Assembly (NCBI RefSeq): GCF_018449525.1
Contig: NZ_JAAVUS010000011.1
Coordinates: 62,001 to 126,000, forward strand
DNA: 64,000 nt
Direction of reading: 5' to 3'
From: Bradyrhizobium sp. dw_78
GTDB taxonomy: Bacteria > Pseudomonadota > Alphaproteobacteria > Rhizobiales > Xanthobacteraceae
The translations under genes and the position numbers were made by a program. Below, piece after piece: positions 8,133 to 16,501 of this stretch (its first letter is position 1; every line of letters starts with the position of its first letter). The notes beneath the pieces are model-generated. The model ran no database searches, was not told where the DNA came from, and was given only the letters and a program-made list of their open reading frames with translations.

Positions 8133-9170
8133 TTAGGCTGCCGCTGCGGCCTCTGATTTCTCCCACCGGAAATCGCTGCCGTCGCACCACATACGGTGCA
8201 GGATGACGGATATCTTGCGAGCCACCGCGACCAGCGCATTTTTCATGGAACTGCGCTTGGCGATGCGGATGCCCCATGCCTTTAGCGAACACCACCGTCT
8301 AGTGTTGACCATCAATGAATGAGCGGCTTCAAGGAGGTGTTCTCGAGCAAAGGCATCGCCGCATCGGGTGATACGCCCGTTGTAATCAACCTCTCCGGAC
8401 GCGTATTTGCCTGGGGTCAGTCCAAGATGGACGCCAACGTGCCGTGATTTGCGGAAGCGGCCTGGGTCATCGATGGTCGTCTTGAATGCCAATGCTGTCA
8501 GGGGGCCAACGCCAGGAACCGTCATGAACCGGCGGCAAGTAGCATCGCTGCGAACCAGGCGCCCAATCAGGCGCGTCAACACGCGTGCTTGTTCGCCAAG
8601 TATGCGCCGAGCTTCCAGCAATGGAACCACGAGGGCCTGTAAATCTCCATCATCCACGATCAGCTCGCGTACACGCTCTTCAAAGCGGCTTTGGCCGATA
8701 AGGCCCACTTTGAATCCGAAGGTTCGGAGTGCCGCCCGAATATGATTGTTGAGGTCGCGTTGCTTGTCGAGCAGGCACCGGCGACTGCCCATCAAAGCTC
8801 GGAGCTTTTGGCTGTCTTCGGATTTGATGTGAACCGCCTTAAACCACCTTGTTCGCATCATTTGCGCAAGCGCACGAGCGTCGTTGCGATCCGTCTTGAC
8901 AGTTTGAGCCTGCATCACGCTCTTTGCGTGCCGGGTCTCAACACAAATGACGGATAATCCGCCTTCCGAAAGCCCCTTGTGCAGCCAGGAGGAACATTGA
9001 GCGGCTTCTAGCCCAATGCGCTGCAAAGCGAAGCGGGTATTTCTTAGCCAGGAAATTAGCGCCTCGGGTTCGGTATCCGTCACTCCTTCCCGGACGATAT
9101 TTCCATCTCGATCAACGATGCAGATCGCGGTGCGCTTCAAAGACACGTCGAGTCCAGCGAAGTAATTCAT
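8133..9170 (-). CDS. IS110-family transposase
   Basis: A 345-residue DEDD transposase that moves its insertion sequence through a circular intermediate. The start is the ATG at 9170 (MNYFAGLDVSLKRTAI) with GGAG upstream; the frame extends 13 codons further without better signals. The N-terminal DEDD/RuvC-like domain shows GLDVS with the first aspartate, the glutamate in GLEAAQ, and KTDRNDARALAQ. The C-terminal Transposase_20 domain starts near MTVPGVGPLTALAFKTTI and has the conserved serine-type region HLGLTPGKYASGE. It is full length. It differs clearly from the second IS110 transposase at 12958, so the two are independent insertions. Confidence 0.93.
   Translation of the reverse strand: MNYFAGLDVSLKRTAICIVDRDGNIVREGVTDTEPEALISWLRNTRFALQRIGLEAAQCSSWLHKGLSEGGLSVICVETRHAKSVMQAQTVKTDRNDARALAQMMRTRWFKAVHIKSEDSQKLRALMGSRRCLLDKQRDLNNHIRAALRTFGFKVGLIGQSRFEERVRELIVDDGDLQALVVPLLEARRILGEQARVLTRLIGRLVRSDATCRRFMTVPGVGPLTALAFKTTIDDPGRFRKSRHVGVHLGLTPGKYASGEVDYNGRITRCGDAFAREHLLEAAHSLMVNTRRWCSLKAWGIRIAKRSSMKNALVAVARKISVILHRMWCDGSDFRWEKSEAAAAA
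8133..9170 (-). mobile_element. IS110-family insertion sequence (minimum extent, ends unresolved)
   Basis: Only the transposase coding extent is given. IS110 members lack clear terminal inverted repeats and leave little or no target duplication, so the ends cannot be placed without comparing an empty site. Confidence 0.6.
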
Positions 9171-9309
9171 CAGGATCTCCAGCTCATCTTGTTGGGCGAA
9201 TCGATCCACGTATTATGCGCCCGAGAGGTCGGTGCCCGGTTACTTCATCTCGCGACCCGCGAGTGGTCTCCGCTGACGCTCCGCCCATACGCTTCTTTTT
9301 CTTATTGAA

Positions 9310-9589
9310 GAACTATGGGGCTCCGCCCCTCGCGCGCACCAGGGTAAAGCGCCGGCCAACGCCAGCGCCGACCCGAGCGGTATCCCCGGTCTTCCGCGCT
9401 TCGTCAGATCCTTAAATCGTCGCGGCCAGTCATGCGCTTGTGCAGACCCGCTCTTCGAGCGGCCCTTCAGGGCGGGCGATCCCCCTCCACTCGGGTCGCC
9501 CTGGCACTTGCTACCCCCGGTCTCGCCGACGGGCAGGGGTGCAGGCGCGAGGTGCGCCTCGCACCCATGCCCTCAAAAGGAGATTAATC
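9310..9589 (+). promoter_or_regulatory. Repeated structured 5' leader, copy 1 (before the parB-like gene)
   Basis: This ~280-base leader shares a series of blocks, in the same order, with 14340-14607 before the DUF932 gene. Shared blocks include GGCTCCGCCC, AGGGTAAAGCGCCG, CCCCGGTCTTCCGCGC, GATCCCCCTCC and GGTCTCGCCGACGGGCAGGG. A hairpin (GCGAGG 9547-9552, CCTCGC 9557-9562) sits just before the ribosome-binding site AAAAGGAGA. The second copy has a different sequence but also a perfect stem at this place. No function is known to me. Confidence 0.5.
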
Positions 9590-11629
9590 ATGTCGGCCAA
9601 GCACGTTGAAATCGTTACGGAGAGCGGGACCGAAAGTTTCATTCCGCTCCACAAGCTCAAGAAATCCCCGAACAATGCTCGCAAGACACCGCATAGCGAG
9701 GCGTCGATCGAGGCCTATGCGGCCAGCATCGCCGCCAAAGGCATCCTGCAAAATCTTGTCGTCGAGCCGGAATTTGATCCGGACGGCGTGGCGACCGGGT
9801 TTTATTTCGTCACCATCGGCGAGGGCCGCAGGCTGGCGCAGCTTCTGCGGGTCAAGCGCAAGGAGATCAAGAAGACCGAACCAATCCGCTGTGTCATCGA
9901 CACCACCAACGATCCCCACGAAATCAGCCTCGACGAGAACGTCACACGCGAGAACATGCATCCGGCCGACCAGTTCGAGGCGTTCAAGAAATTGGCCGAG
10001 GAACGCGGGTTCGGCGCGGAAGAAATCGCCGCCCGGTTCGGCGTGACGCCGCATGTGGTGCGGCAGCGCCTGCGCTTGGGTGCGGTCTCGCCCAGACTGA
10101 TGCAAATCTACCGCGACGGCGATCTGGCGATGGACCAGTTGATGGCCTTTGCCATCACCGAGGACCATGCCCGGCAGGAAGCCGCCTTCGAGCGGCTATC
10201 CCATAACCGCGATGCCAGCACGATCCGCCGTCTGCTGACCGAAACCAACGTTGCCGCCACGGATCGCCGCGCCATCTTTGTCGGCGCGGAAAAATATACC
10301 GAAGTGGGCGGCACGATCCTGCGCGACCTCTTCACCGAGGATCGCGGCGGCTATTTCGAGGACGCGGCGCTGCTCGATATGCTGGTCTTGGCCAAGCTGG
10401 GCCGTGAAGCCAACGCCTTGATGGAGGCGGAGGGCTGGAAATGGGCGCAGGTCTTTCTGGACTACCCACACAGCCACGGGCTGCGCCGGACCTATCCGCA
10501 GGCCGTGGACCTGTCGGAGGAAGATCAGGCCACGCTGGATGCCGCGCAGGTCGAGTTCAACAGCCTGACCGAGCAGCATGAGGGCGCCGAGGAACTGCCC
10601 GATGAGGTTGACGCGCGTTTCGGAGAGCTTGAGGCCGAGATCGAGCGGCTGGAGGCCAAGCGTCAGGCCTACGACCCCGCCGACATCGCCCGTTGCGGAG
10701 CCTTTGTCATCCTCAATCATGACGGGACGTTGCGCATCGAACGCGGCTTGATGCGGGCCGAGGACGAGAAAGCCGAGCCGGTAACGGTGAATGCGAACGG
10801 CGAAGGGGAGGGCGGCGACACCGGCGATGACGGTGGCGCAACCGGCCCGGACGGTGAACCCGGGGGTGACACCTTGGATGCAGAGGTCGAGGAGGCCGAC
10901 GATCACAAGCCGCTGTCGGACATCCTGATCCGCGATCTCACCGCGCATCGTACCCTTGGGCTTCGCCTCGCCGTGAGCGAGCAGCCGGAAATCGCCATCG
11001 TTGCCGTGACCCATGCGCTATCGGCGCAAATCTTCTATCGCGGCGCGGACGCCCATGTTCTGGACATCCGCCCGGTCAGCACCGTGCTGGCCGGGCATGC
11101 CGATGGTATCGAGGATACCAAACCGGGCAAGGCTTGGGCGGATCGCCATGCCGGGTGGGCGGCGCAGATGCCGCGCGACGTGACCGATCTGTGGGCCTTT
11201 GTCGTGGCGTTGGACCATGACAGCCGCATGGCGCTGTTCGCGCATTGTGTCGCGTGGACGGTGAACGCGGTCAAATTGCCGTGGGAGGGTAAGCCCCGTA
11301 GCATGACGACAGCGAACAGGCTGGCGGAAGCGGTGTCGCTCGACATGACCGAGCATTGGAGGCCAACCGTGCGGACCTATCTCGGCCGCGTCACCAAGAC
11401 GCGTATTCTTGATGCCGTGCGGGAAGCCGTCAGCATCGAGGCCGCTGACCGGATGGCCGACATGAAGAAGCAGGATATGGCTGAGACCGCCGAGCAGTTG
11501 TTGGCTGCAACCGGTTGGCTACCCGCGCCGATGCGGACGCCGCGAGTGGTCTATGAGCCCGCCGAACGACCGCAGGCGGGCGATGTGACCGAGAAGGATG
11601 ATGAGGCCTATTCTGACGCAGCCGAGTGA
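9590..11629 (+). CDS. ParB/Spo0J-like protein of an ICE
   Basis: ATG 9590 with AAAAGGAGA upstream is the start; the longer frame from 9440 runs through the leader. The 679-residue protein has an N-terminal ParB/Srx-like domain (about 15-125; FIPLHKLKKSPNNARKTP, GEGRRLAQLLRVKRKEIKK, ENVTRENMHPADQFEAFKKL) with the ENVTREN box, then a KorB/ParB helix-turn-helix (EEIAARFGVTPHVVRQRLRLGAVSP). A coiled region rich in Glu follows near 370-410 and an acidic low-complexity linker near 445-480. It is much longer than chromosomal ParB and has no ParA beside it. Such proteins sit on alphaproteobacterial plasmids and ICEs, where they may act in maintenance or regulation. Confidence 0.88.
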   Translation: MSAKHVEIVTESGTESFIPLHKLKKSPNNARKTPHSEASIEAYAASIAAKGILQNLVVEPEFDPDGVATGFYFVTIGEGRRLAQLLRVKRKEIKKTEPIRCVIDTTNDPHEISLDENVTRENMHPADQFEAFKKLAEERGFGAEEIAARFGVTPHVVRQRLRLGAVSPRLMQIYRDGDLAMDQLMAFAITEDHARQEAAFERLSHNRDASTIRRLLTETNVAATDRRAIFVGAEKYTEVGGTILRDLFTEDRGGYFEDAALLDMLVLAKLGREANALMEAEGWKWAQVFLDYPHSHGLRRTYPQAVDLSEEDQATLDAAQVEFNSLTEQHEGAEELPDEVDARFGELEAEIERLEAKRQAYDPADIARCGAFVILNHDGTLRIERGLMRAEDEKAEPVTVNANGEGEGGDTGDDGGATGPDGEPGGDTLDAEVEEADDHKPLSDILIRDLTAHRTLGLRLAVSEQPEIAIVAVTHALSAQIFYRGADAHVLDIRPVSTVLAGHADGIEDTKPGKAWADRHAGWAAQMPRDVTDLWAFVVALDHDSRMALFAHCVAWTVNAVKLPWEGKPRSMTTANRLAEAVSLDMTEHWRPTVRTYLGRVTKTRILDAVREAVSIEAADRMADMKKQDMAETAEQLLAATGWLPAPMRTPRVVYEPAERPQAGDVTEKDDEAYSDAAE

Positions 11630-11637
11630 TCGGCGTA

Positions 11638-11663
11638 GCCGGGACCGTGTGAGCGGTCCCGGC
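11638..11663 (+). terminator. Hairpin just after the parB-like gene
   Basis: A perfect 10-base stem (GCCGGGACCG / CGGTCCCGGC) with a 6-base loop, beginning 8 bases after the stop codon. Only a weak T-stretch (TTGCTGT) follows, so it may stop transcription or protect the mRNA end. Confidence 0.55.
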
Positions 11664-11689
11664 TTGCTGTCACGCAACTGTCGGAAATC

Positions 11690-11719
11690 TTGGCCGCGCG
11701 CCTTCGGGCGCGCGGCCAA
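11690..11719 (+). terminator. 13-bp hairpin with UUCG tetraloop
   Basis: Arms 11690-11702 and 11707-11719 are fully complementary around a TTCG loop, an unusually stable structure. No T-run follows. It is the second hairpin within 90 bases of the parB-like stop. Confidence 0.5.
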
Positions 11720-11852
11720 ACGCATGATGCTCACGCCCGCGACCGGGCGCATTATCGAAAGCCAGACATTTTCCGCTGATAGGGGAAAGACGCGTTGAGG
11801 CCCACGCCCATGAATCCGGTCCGAAGGCGTGCGCCACATCAATCCAGTCGGA

Positions 11853-11929
11853 TCAGTCGCCGTTGCGGCGCGACCAGATCAGCGCGAAGCTGGTGTCGAT
11901 GCCCTGGCCTTTCACCAGCGAGGGTAGAC
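11853..11929 (-). pseudogene. 3' remnant of a second DUF736 gene, inverted
   Basis: On the minus strand this segment reads ...SLVKGQGIDTSFALIWSRRNGD followed by TGA, almost the same as the end of the intact DUF736 protein (SLVKGEGDDSHTLIWSRRNGD). The upstream part of the gene is missing, so it is the tail of another copy in opposite orientation. It forms a diverged inverted repeat with 12660-12737 and marks a rearrangement inside the ICE remnant. Confidence 0.7.
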
Positions 11930-12425
11930 CGTCTCGGGCGTATCGAACATCCCTGACATCGAGATTACGATCTGGACTTTACGGGTCTTCGGTAACGGGG
12001 ACGCCAACCGGGCGCCGCGATGCTCATTCATGCTGCGTTGTTCACTCCGTCGCGCCCTTTGCTTTACGTTGATGCGTGAGTGCCAGTCTTTGCATGATCG
12101 GCGATGCCGTGTCCTGGCGCGGTGACGATAGCAGCAGTCACGGTGGTCTCCATCAGTCTGGTTGATGGGCGCGCCCCACGCGACCTCGAATGGACGGATC
12201 AAGCCCGAGGGACGGCTGCGCCTCGATCGCCTTCCCGCAACGGCTTCGCCGGCTTTTTTCCCCTGCCGCCAAGCAGCGGCATTCCTCGCGGAAAACAAAA
12301 AAGCCGGCTGCCGCCGTCCTCCGCTGCGCTGCGGGCCTGACGGCTGCGGGCCGATCCGCTCCCCGGGCCAAGGACCGCCATCGAGGCTGCGATGGTCGCG
12401 GCCCGACAACAGAACGGAGACCACC
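11930..12425. other. Gene-free leader region before the DUF736 gene
   Basis: No supported gene; the long frames on both strands are GC-driven. Just before the DUF736 start a stem CCATCG (12378-12383) / CGATGG (near 12390-12395) precedes the ribosome-binding site ACGGAGA. The leader does not share the block order seen before the ParB-like, DUF932 and FseA-like genes. Confidence 0.4.
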
Positions 12426-12737
12426 ATGGCTACCATCGGAACCTTCACGGCGTCGGACAACGGTTACACCGGATCGGTCAAGACGCTCACGCTCAACGTC
12501 AAGGCGAAGTTCGTCGCGACCGAGAAGGATAACGACAAGGCGCCCGACTATCGCATCTTCGCCGGCACCACCGAGTTTGGCGCCGCCTGGAAGAAGACCG
12601 CGAAAGAGACCAGCCGCGAATATCTCTCGGTCAAGCTCGACGATCCGAGCTTCCCGGCCCCGATCTACGCCTCGCTGGTAAAGGGCGAGGGCGACGACAG
12701 CCACACGCTGATCTGGTCGCGCCGTAACGGCGACTGA
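12426..12737 (+). CDS. DUF736 family protein
   Basis: A complete 103-residue protein that starts MATIGTFTASDNGYTGSVKTL and ends DSHTLIWSRRNGD, the standard length and ends of the DUF736 family. These small beta-rich proteins occur almost only on plasmids and ICEs of alphaproteobacteria, next to ParB-like and DUF932 genes as here; their role is unknown. CGGAGA stands 8 bases before the ATG. A strong terminator follows at 12754. A truncated inverted copy of the same gene lies 0.8 kb upstream. Confidence 0.92.
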   Translation: MATIGTFTASDNGYTGSVKTLTLNVKAKFVATEKDNDKAPDYRIFAGTTEFGAAWKKTAKETSREYLSVKLDDPSFPAPIYASLVKGEGDDSHTLIWSRRNGD

Positions 12738-12753
12738 TCGAGACGGATCGACG

Positions 12754-12780
12754 CGCCCCGCCTCTTCGGCGGGGCGTTTT
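12754..12780 (+). terminator. Rho-independent terminator after the DUF736 gene
   Basis: A 9-base GC stem (CGCCCCGCC / GGCGGGGCG) with a TCTTC loop followed directly by TTTT, 16 bases after the stop. Confidence 0.85.
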
Positions 12781-12905
12781 CCGCGCTTATGGCCACTGTC
12801 GCACTGAGGAAGAGGAAGACCTCCGGTCTGCTTGTTTGCAGGATGATTGCTAAGTCCGTATGTCCTTTGGCGCCCGGAGCCCAGGCGCCGCAAGTCTCCG
12901 GCATA

Positions 12906-12944
12906 GTCGAGCCGCCGCCGCTCATGAAGGCGCGGCGGCTCGAC
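12906..12944 (+). repeat. 13-bp inverted repeat upstream of the IS110 transposase
   Basis: GTCGAGCCGCCGC and its exact complement GCGGCGGCTCGAC are separated by 13 bases and end 13 bases before the transposase ATG. Such a structure may be subterminal to the IS or may damp transposase translation. Confidence 0.5.
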
Positions 12945-12957
12945 ATCGGAGAGAGGC

Positions 12958-14076
12958 ATGCAAAAGATTCTTTACGTTGGGCTCGACGTTCACAAAGCCA
13001 GCATTTCAGTCACTACTGCCGAGGAGGGACGGGACGGCGAAGTCCGTTTCATCGGCGCCATTCCCAACACGCCGGCGGATGTTGCCAAACTCGCCAAGAG
13101 ACTGGCCAATGAGGGCCGTCGCTTGGCGTTCTGCTACGAGGCTGGTGGATGTGGGTATGGTATCTATCGACAACTCGTAGGTCTCGGCCACGGCTGCACG
13201 GTGGCGGCGCCGACACTGATTGCCCGCAAACCTGGTGAACGGATCAAGACAGACCGAAGGGATTCCCAGAAGCTCGCCCTCCAGCATCGCTTTGGCGATC
13301 TGACGTCGGTCTGGGTTCCAGATCCGGTTCACGAGGCGGTCCGCGATCTCGTCCGCGCCCGCATGGATGCCGTGATGCAGCTGATGCGGGCTCGCCAGCA
13401 ATGTCTCGCCTTCCTGCTTCGCCACGGCCGGAACTACGGCCCCGGAAAGAAGAACTGGACTCTGCGTCACCGGCGCTGGCTCGCCACCCAACAGTTCGAC
13501 CAGACCACCCACCAGATTGTCTTCCAGGACTATGTTGAAGCGGTGTGGTCCGCCCAGGATCGCCGCGATCAACTCGAAGCGCGTATATCGGCGATGTTGT
13601 CGGATTGGTCGATGGCACCGTTGGTTGAGGCACTGCGAACCGTCCGCGGTATTGACTTGATCTCATCGGTGATCTTCGTGGCGGCCGTGGGCGATCTCGG
13701 CCGCTTCGGGTCTCCTCGCCAACTCATGGCCTATCTCGGCTTGGTACCGTCTGAGCAATCGAGCGCCAGCCGCATCCGGCGCGGCGGTATCACTCGGGCT
13801 GGCAACGGCGAGGCTCGCCGCATGTTGGTAGAAGCCGCCTGGAGCTATCGCTATCAGCCGCGCGTCTCGTCGGGCAAGACCGACGTTGTGGAGCGCCAAC
13901 CAAAACCAGTACGGGACATTGCATGGAAGGCGCAGGTTCGTCTCTGCGGCCGCTATCGCAAGCTCGCCGCCGCAGGCAAGAAGCCCACCGTGGTCGTCAC
14001 CGCGATCGCCCGCGAGCTCAGCGGCTTCGTCTGGGCCATCGGTCAGACTGTGAGGTCGCCGATGCCTATGGTGTAA
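12958..14076 (+). CDS. IS110-family transposase, second type
   Basis: A 372-residue DEDD transposase, complete. It starts MQKILYVGLDVHKASISV with the first catalytic aspartate and continues with the glutamate region CYEAGGCGYGIYRQL and IKTDRRDSQKLALQHRFGDL. The C-terminal Transposase_20 domain begins near LRTVRGIDLISSVIFVAAVGDLGRF and has LMAYLGLVPSEQSSASRIRRGGITRAGNG. GAGAGG stands before the ATG. A 13-base inverted repeat (12906-12918 / 12932-12944) lies just upstream and could be part of the IS end or a translation control hairpin. It sits between the DUF736 and DUF932 genes, splitting the usual ICE gene order. Confidence 0.93.
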   Translation: MQKILYVGLDVHKASISVTTAEEGRDGEVRFIGAIPNTPADVAKLAKRLANEGRRLAFCYEAGGCGYGIYRQLVGLGHGCTVAAPTLIARKPGERIKTDRRDSQKLALQHRFGDLTSVWVPDPVHEAVRDLVRARMDAVMQLMRARQQCLAFLLRHGRNYGPGKKNWTLRHRRWLATQQFDQTTHQIVFQDYVEAVWSAQDRRDQLEARISAMLSDWSMAPLVEALRTVRGIDLISSVIFVAAVGDLGRFGSPRQLMAYLGLVPSEQSSASRIRRGGITRAGNGEARRMLVEAAWSYRYQPRVSSGKTDVVERQPKPVRDIAWKAQVRLCGRYRKLAAAGKKPTVVVTAIARELSGFVWAIGQTVRSPMPMV

Positions 14077-14339
14077 ATCCGCCGACCTGTTCGGCCGGGG
14101 GCGGAGCGCAAGGTCAGGCAATCCTCGAGAGCCCAGTGGGCCGGTTCAATCCGATGCCCGTGCTAAGTCAGAGGTAGGCCGCGACGAAAGGCGTTCATGC
14201 GGTATCCAACCCGCGAATGGAAGATTGATCGACCGTCGCCATCGGCGCTTCGCCCCCGACCCAACGGGAAAGAACACTCCTCTGTCGCCGCGCCTCCGGC
14301 ACGGCGAGGGTTCTCGCACATCTTTTTACTTGCAAAAGG
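14077..14339. other. Right flank of the second IS, no gene seen
   Basis: Contains the unresolved right end of the IS110 element and the start of the DUF932 leader. No frame resembles a known protein. Confidence 0.4.
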
Positions 14340-14607
14340 ACATGGAGGGCTCCGCCCTCGCGCGCCCAAGGGTAAAGCGCCGAAGCCGGCGCCGGCCTGG
14401 GCGGTTTCCCCGGTCTTCCGCGCCAGCGCAGGTCTCTCAGAACATCATGGTTGTCAGCGCGTGCAGACGCGCGCGGTCCGCGCGCCCCGATGGGCGGGTG
14501 ATCCCCCTCCGCCCCGGCCGCCCTTGCCCTTGCTACCCCGGTCTCGCCGACGGGCAGGGTTGCAGCGCAGCGCTGCGCTTTAACCCAGCCCAATAGGAGA
14601 ATAAGCG
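14340..14607 (+). promoter_or_regulatory. Repeated structured 5' leader, copy 2 (before the DUF932 gene)
   Basis: Shares ordered blocks with 9310-9589 (GGCTCCGCCC, AGGGTAAAGCGCCG, CCCCGGTCTTCCGCGC, GTGCAGAC, GATCCCCCTCC, GGTCTCGCCGACGGGCAGGG). It ends with a perfect 16-base palindrome (14564-14579) directly before the ribosome-binding site ATAGGAGA. In copy 1 the hairpin at this place has another sequence but keeps pairing. Confidence 0.5.
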
Positions 14608-15804
14608 ATGACCATGATCACCCTGACCCCAAACCAGCCACCTGTTTCCAGCGGATTCCGCGTCGACGTGTCGCGCGGCGAGCGTATCGGCCGCGTGTCG
14701 TCGGAATGGTTTTCCCGACCCGATGACGAGCGCTATCTGAATCTCACCGATCTTTACGACTCGGTGCGCCGCCGCGCCGATTGCGCGCAGGCCCGCACGG
14801 TGGAAAGCCGCGCCGTGAAGGTCGAAGCCAGCCGCGACAACGCGGAGCGGTTGGCGCTGATCGTGCCGGGACGTGACGAACCGGTGGCCCCGACACATTG
14901 GAGTTTTGGGCAATTGTGTAGCCTTGTCGGTGCGCCGTCATCCTATATGCGGCAACTTCCTGCGCCGCTGGCCGGGATCAATCTGCAACACGGCCTGCTG
15001 TCGCATCGCGCCGAGCTCGTCAAAACGTTGGAAGCCGATGACGGTCGCATCGAGCTTCGCGCCGTCACCGGCCCGGATTATGGCCGTATCTGGGATCACG
15101 AGCTTGTCGCCGCCGTGATGAAGATTGCGGGCAACGGCACCGGCGACACCAGATGGAAGGTGCCGGGCGTGCTGGATTGGGCGACCATGATGCATAACCC
15201 GTTCGTGGACATCACCAAGGACACCACGACGCTTTATGCCAGCGACCGCGACGTGTTCCTGTTTCTGGTCGACGACACCCACCCCATCGAGGCCGGACGG
15301 CTGCCGGACGGATCGCCGGATTTGTATTTCCGGGGGTTTTATTGCTGGAACAGCGAGGTCGGATCGAAGACGCTGGGCATCGCGTCTTTCTATCTTCGCG
15401 CGGTCTGCATGAACCGTAATCTGTGGGGTGTCGAGAATTTCGAGGAAATCACCATCCGGCATTCCAAATTCGCCGCGCAGCGTTTTGCCCACGAGGCCGC
15501 GCCCGCGTTGACGAGCTTCGCCAATTCGTCGCCCGCGCCGTTTGTGGCCGGGATCAAGGCGGCACGGGAACGGATCGTCGCCCGTACCGACGACGACCGC
15601 GAAACGTTTTTGCGCAAGCGTGGTTTCTCCAAGGTCGAAACCGGCAAGATCATCGAAACCGTATTGAACGAGGAAGGCCGCCCGCCGGAAAGCCTGTTCG
15701 ACTTCGTGCAAGGTCTCACCGCACACGCCCGCACCAAGACCCATCAGGACGCCCGGCTTGAATTGGAGGGCAGGGCCAAGAAACTGCTGGAACGCGCCGC
15801 ATGA
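14608..15804 (+). CDS. DUF932 family protein
   Basis: A complete 398-residue protein, ATG 14608 with AGGAGA upstream. DUF932 proteins are phage/plasmid/ICE-encoded and resemble LGT/YfjQ-type proteins. The recognisable core runs from WSFGQLCSLVGAPSSYMRQLP through RAVTGPDYGRIWDHELVAAV, DRDVFLFLVDDTHPIE, DLYFRGFYCWNSEVGSKTLGI and FYLRAVCMNRNLWG. The function is unknown; presence beside ParB-like and DUF736 genes is the usual ICE context. A strong hairpin follows the stop. No truncation is seen. Confidence 0.92.
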   Translation: MTMITLTPNQPPVSSGFRVDVSRGERIGRVSSEWFSRPDDERYLNLTDLYDSVRRRADCAQARTVESRAVKVEASRDNAERLALIVPGRDEPVAPTHWSFGQLCSLVGAPSSYMRQLPAPLAGINLQHGLLSHRAELVKTLEADDGRIELRAVTGPDYGRIWDHELVAAVMKIAGNGTGDTRWKVPGVLDWATMMHNPFVDITKDTTTLYASDRDVFLFLVDDTHPIEAGRLPDGSPDLYFRGFYCWNSEVGSKTLGIASFYLRAVCMNRNLWGVENFEEITIRHSKFAAQRFAHEAAPALTSFANSSPAPFVAGIKAARERIVARTDDDRETFLRKRGFSKVETGKIIETVLNEEGRPPESLFDFVQGLTAHARTKTHQDARLELEGRAKKLLERAA

Positions 15805-15810
15805 GGAAAC

Positions 15811-15840
15811 GGCCGCGCAGCCTCAACCGGCTGCGCGGCC
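15811..15840 (+). terminator. 12-bp GC hairpin after the DUF932 gene
   Basis: GGCCGCGCAGCC and GGCTGCGCGGCC pair perfectly around TCAACC, beginning six bases after the stop, followed by ATTTCTC. Probable transcription terminator. Confidence 0.7.
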
Positions 15841-16034
15841 ATTTCTCAAAAGCCGATCGTGCGTCGGCCGATCCGCTTGCGGCGAATCGGCCAGGCACGT
15901 TGGTGCCGTCGCGCGCCGGGCCTGACGGCCCGGCGCGCGATCAACGTCACCCATTTTTGGTCACGGCCTTGAAAGGGACAACGGCTGAGACGGGGCGATC
16001 AGGGCCATGATCGCCGTGGGCACGTTCGCCTCTG

Positions 16035-16268
16035 CTATCTCTTGCCCCGGATCGGCCTGGACGCGCGCCGCAGCAATTCGTCCGGCTCGACGCCAAGAAC
16101 GTCAGCGAGTTTGCCCACCATGTCGATGGTGGCCGCGTAAACCCCGCGTTCGAGCGCGCTGACATAGGTCCGATCGACCTCCGCGTCGTGCGCCAGCGCC
16201 TCCTGCGACAGGCCCTTGGCGTGCCGGCAGCGGCGCAAATTGCGAGCGAACACCTCCCGAATCTCCAT
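16035..16268 (-). CDS. XRE-type controller, QseC-like
   Basis: A 77-residue DNA-binding protein made of one helix-turn-helix domain (MEIREVFARNLRRCRHAKGLSQEALAHDAEVDRTYVSALERG), with the size and layout of restriction-modification controller proteins. It is transcribed divergently from the DUF2285 gene at 16502. In ICEMlSymR7A (established work on Mesorhizobium) the controller-like QseC is divergent from qseM and forms a bistable switch that decides whether the antiactivator is made; order and orientation here are the same. Start at 16268 from homology to the HTH N-terminus; the longer frame upstream has no domain. Candidate operators (16290-16298, 16305-16314) lie just upstream. Confidence 0.82.
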   Translation of the reverse strand: MEIREVFARNLRRCRHAKGLSQEALAHDAEVDRTYVSALERGVYAATIDMVGKLADVLGVEPDELLRRASRPIRGKR

Positions 16269-16289
16269 CGGGAAACTGTTCGGCTTGTA

Positions 16290-16314
16290 GGGTATCCCAC
16301 CACGGAGTATACTC
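16290..16314. promoter_or_regulatory. Candidate QseC-like operator pair
   Basis: Two short palindromes, GGGTATCCC (16290-16298) and GAGTATACTC (16305-16314), lie about 15 bases centre to centre in the qseC-like/qseM-like intergenic region, 22-46 bases upstream of the controller gene. Paired symmetric sites are usual for controller proteins. Inference only. Confidence 0.4.
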
Positions 16315-16501
16315 GACAATCCTGTCCCGCAGGCGGCTCCGGGGGCCTTCGAACCGGGGACGTTTGCGGAACAGGCCACTTCAGAAAGCGGTTCAAAAGC
16401 CGAGCAATCTGTTAATTGTCCAACAACTGTCATCGATCCGCAGCAAGAGTGCCGTATTTTCTACCACTGATGCCGCTAGACGACTGGCGCGAGTACCCGC
16501 C

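Noticed and set aside
9440..9589. N-terminal extension of the parB-like frame
   Set aside because: The extension lies in the repeated leader, and the good ribosome-binding site is before ATG 9590. The homologous leader before DUF932 is non-coding.
12162..12425. Upstream extension of the DUF736 frame
   Set aside because: Open by GC bias only; the family starts at MATIGTF and the RBS is directly before ATG 12426.
12788..12957. Possible small gene between the DUF736 terminator and the IS110 transposase
   Set aside because: Frames are short and lie in IS flank sequence containing a 13-bp inverted repeat; no coding evidence.
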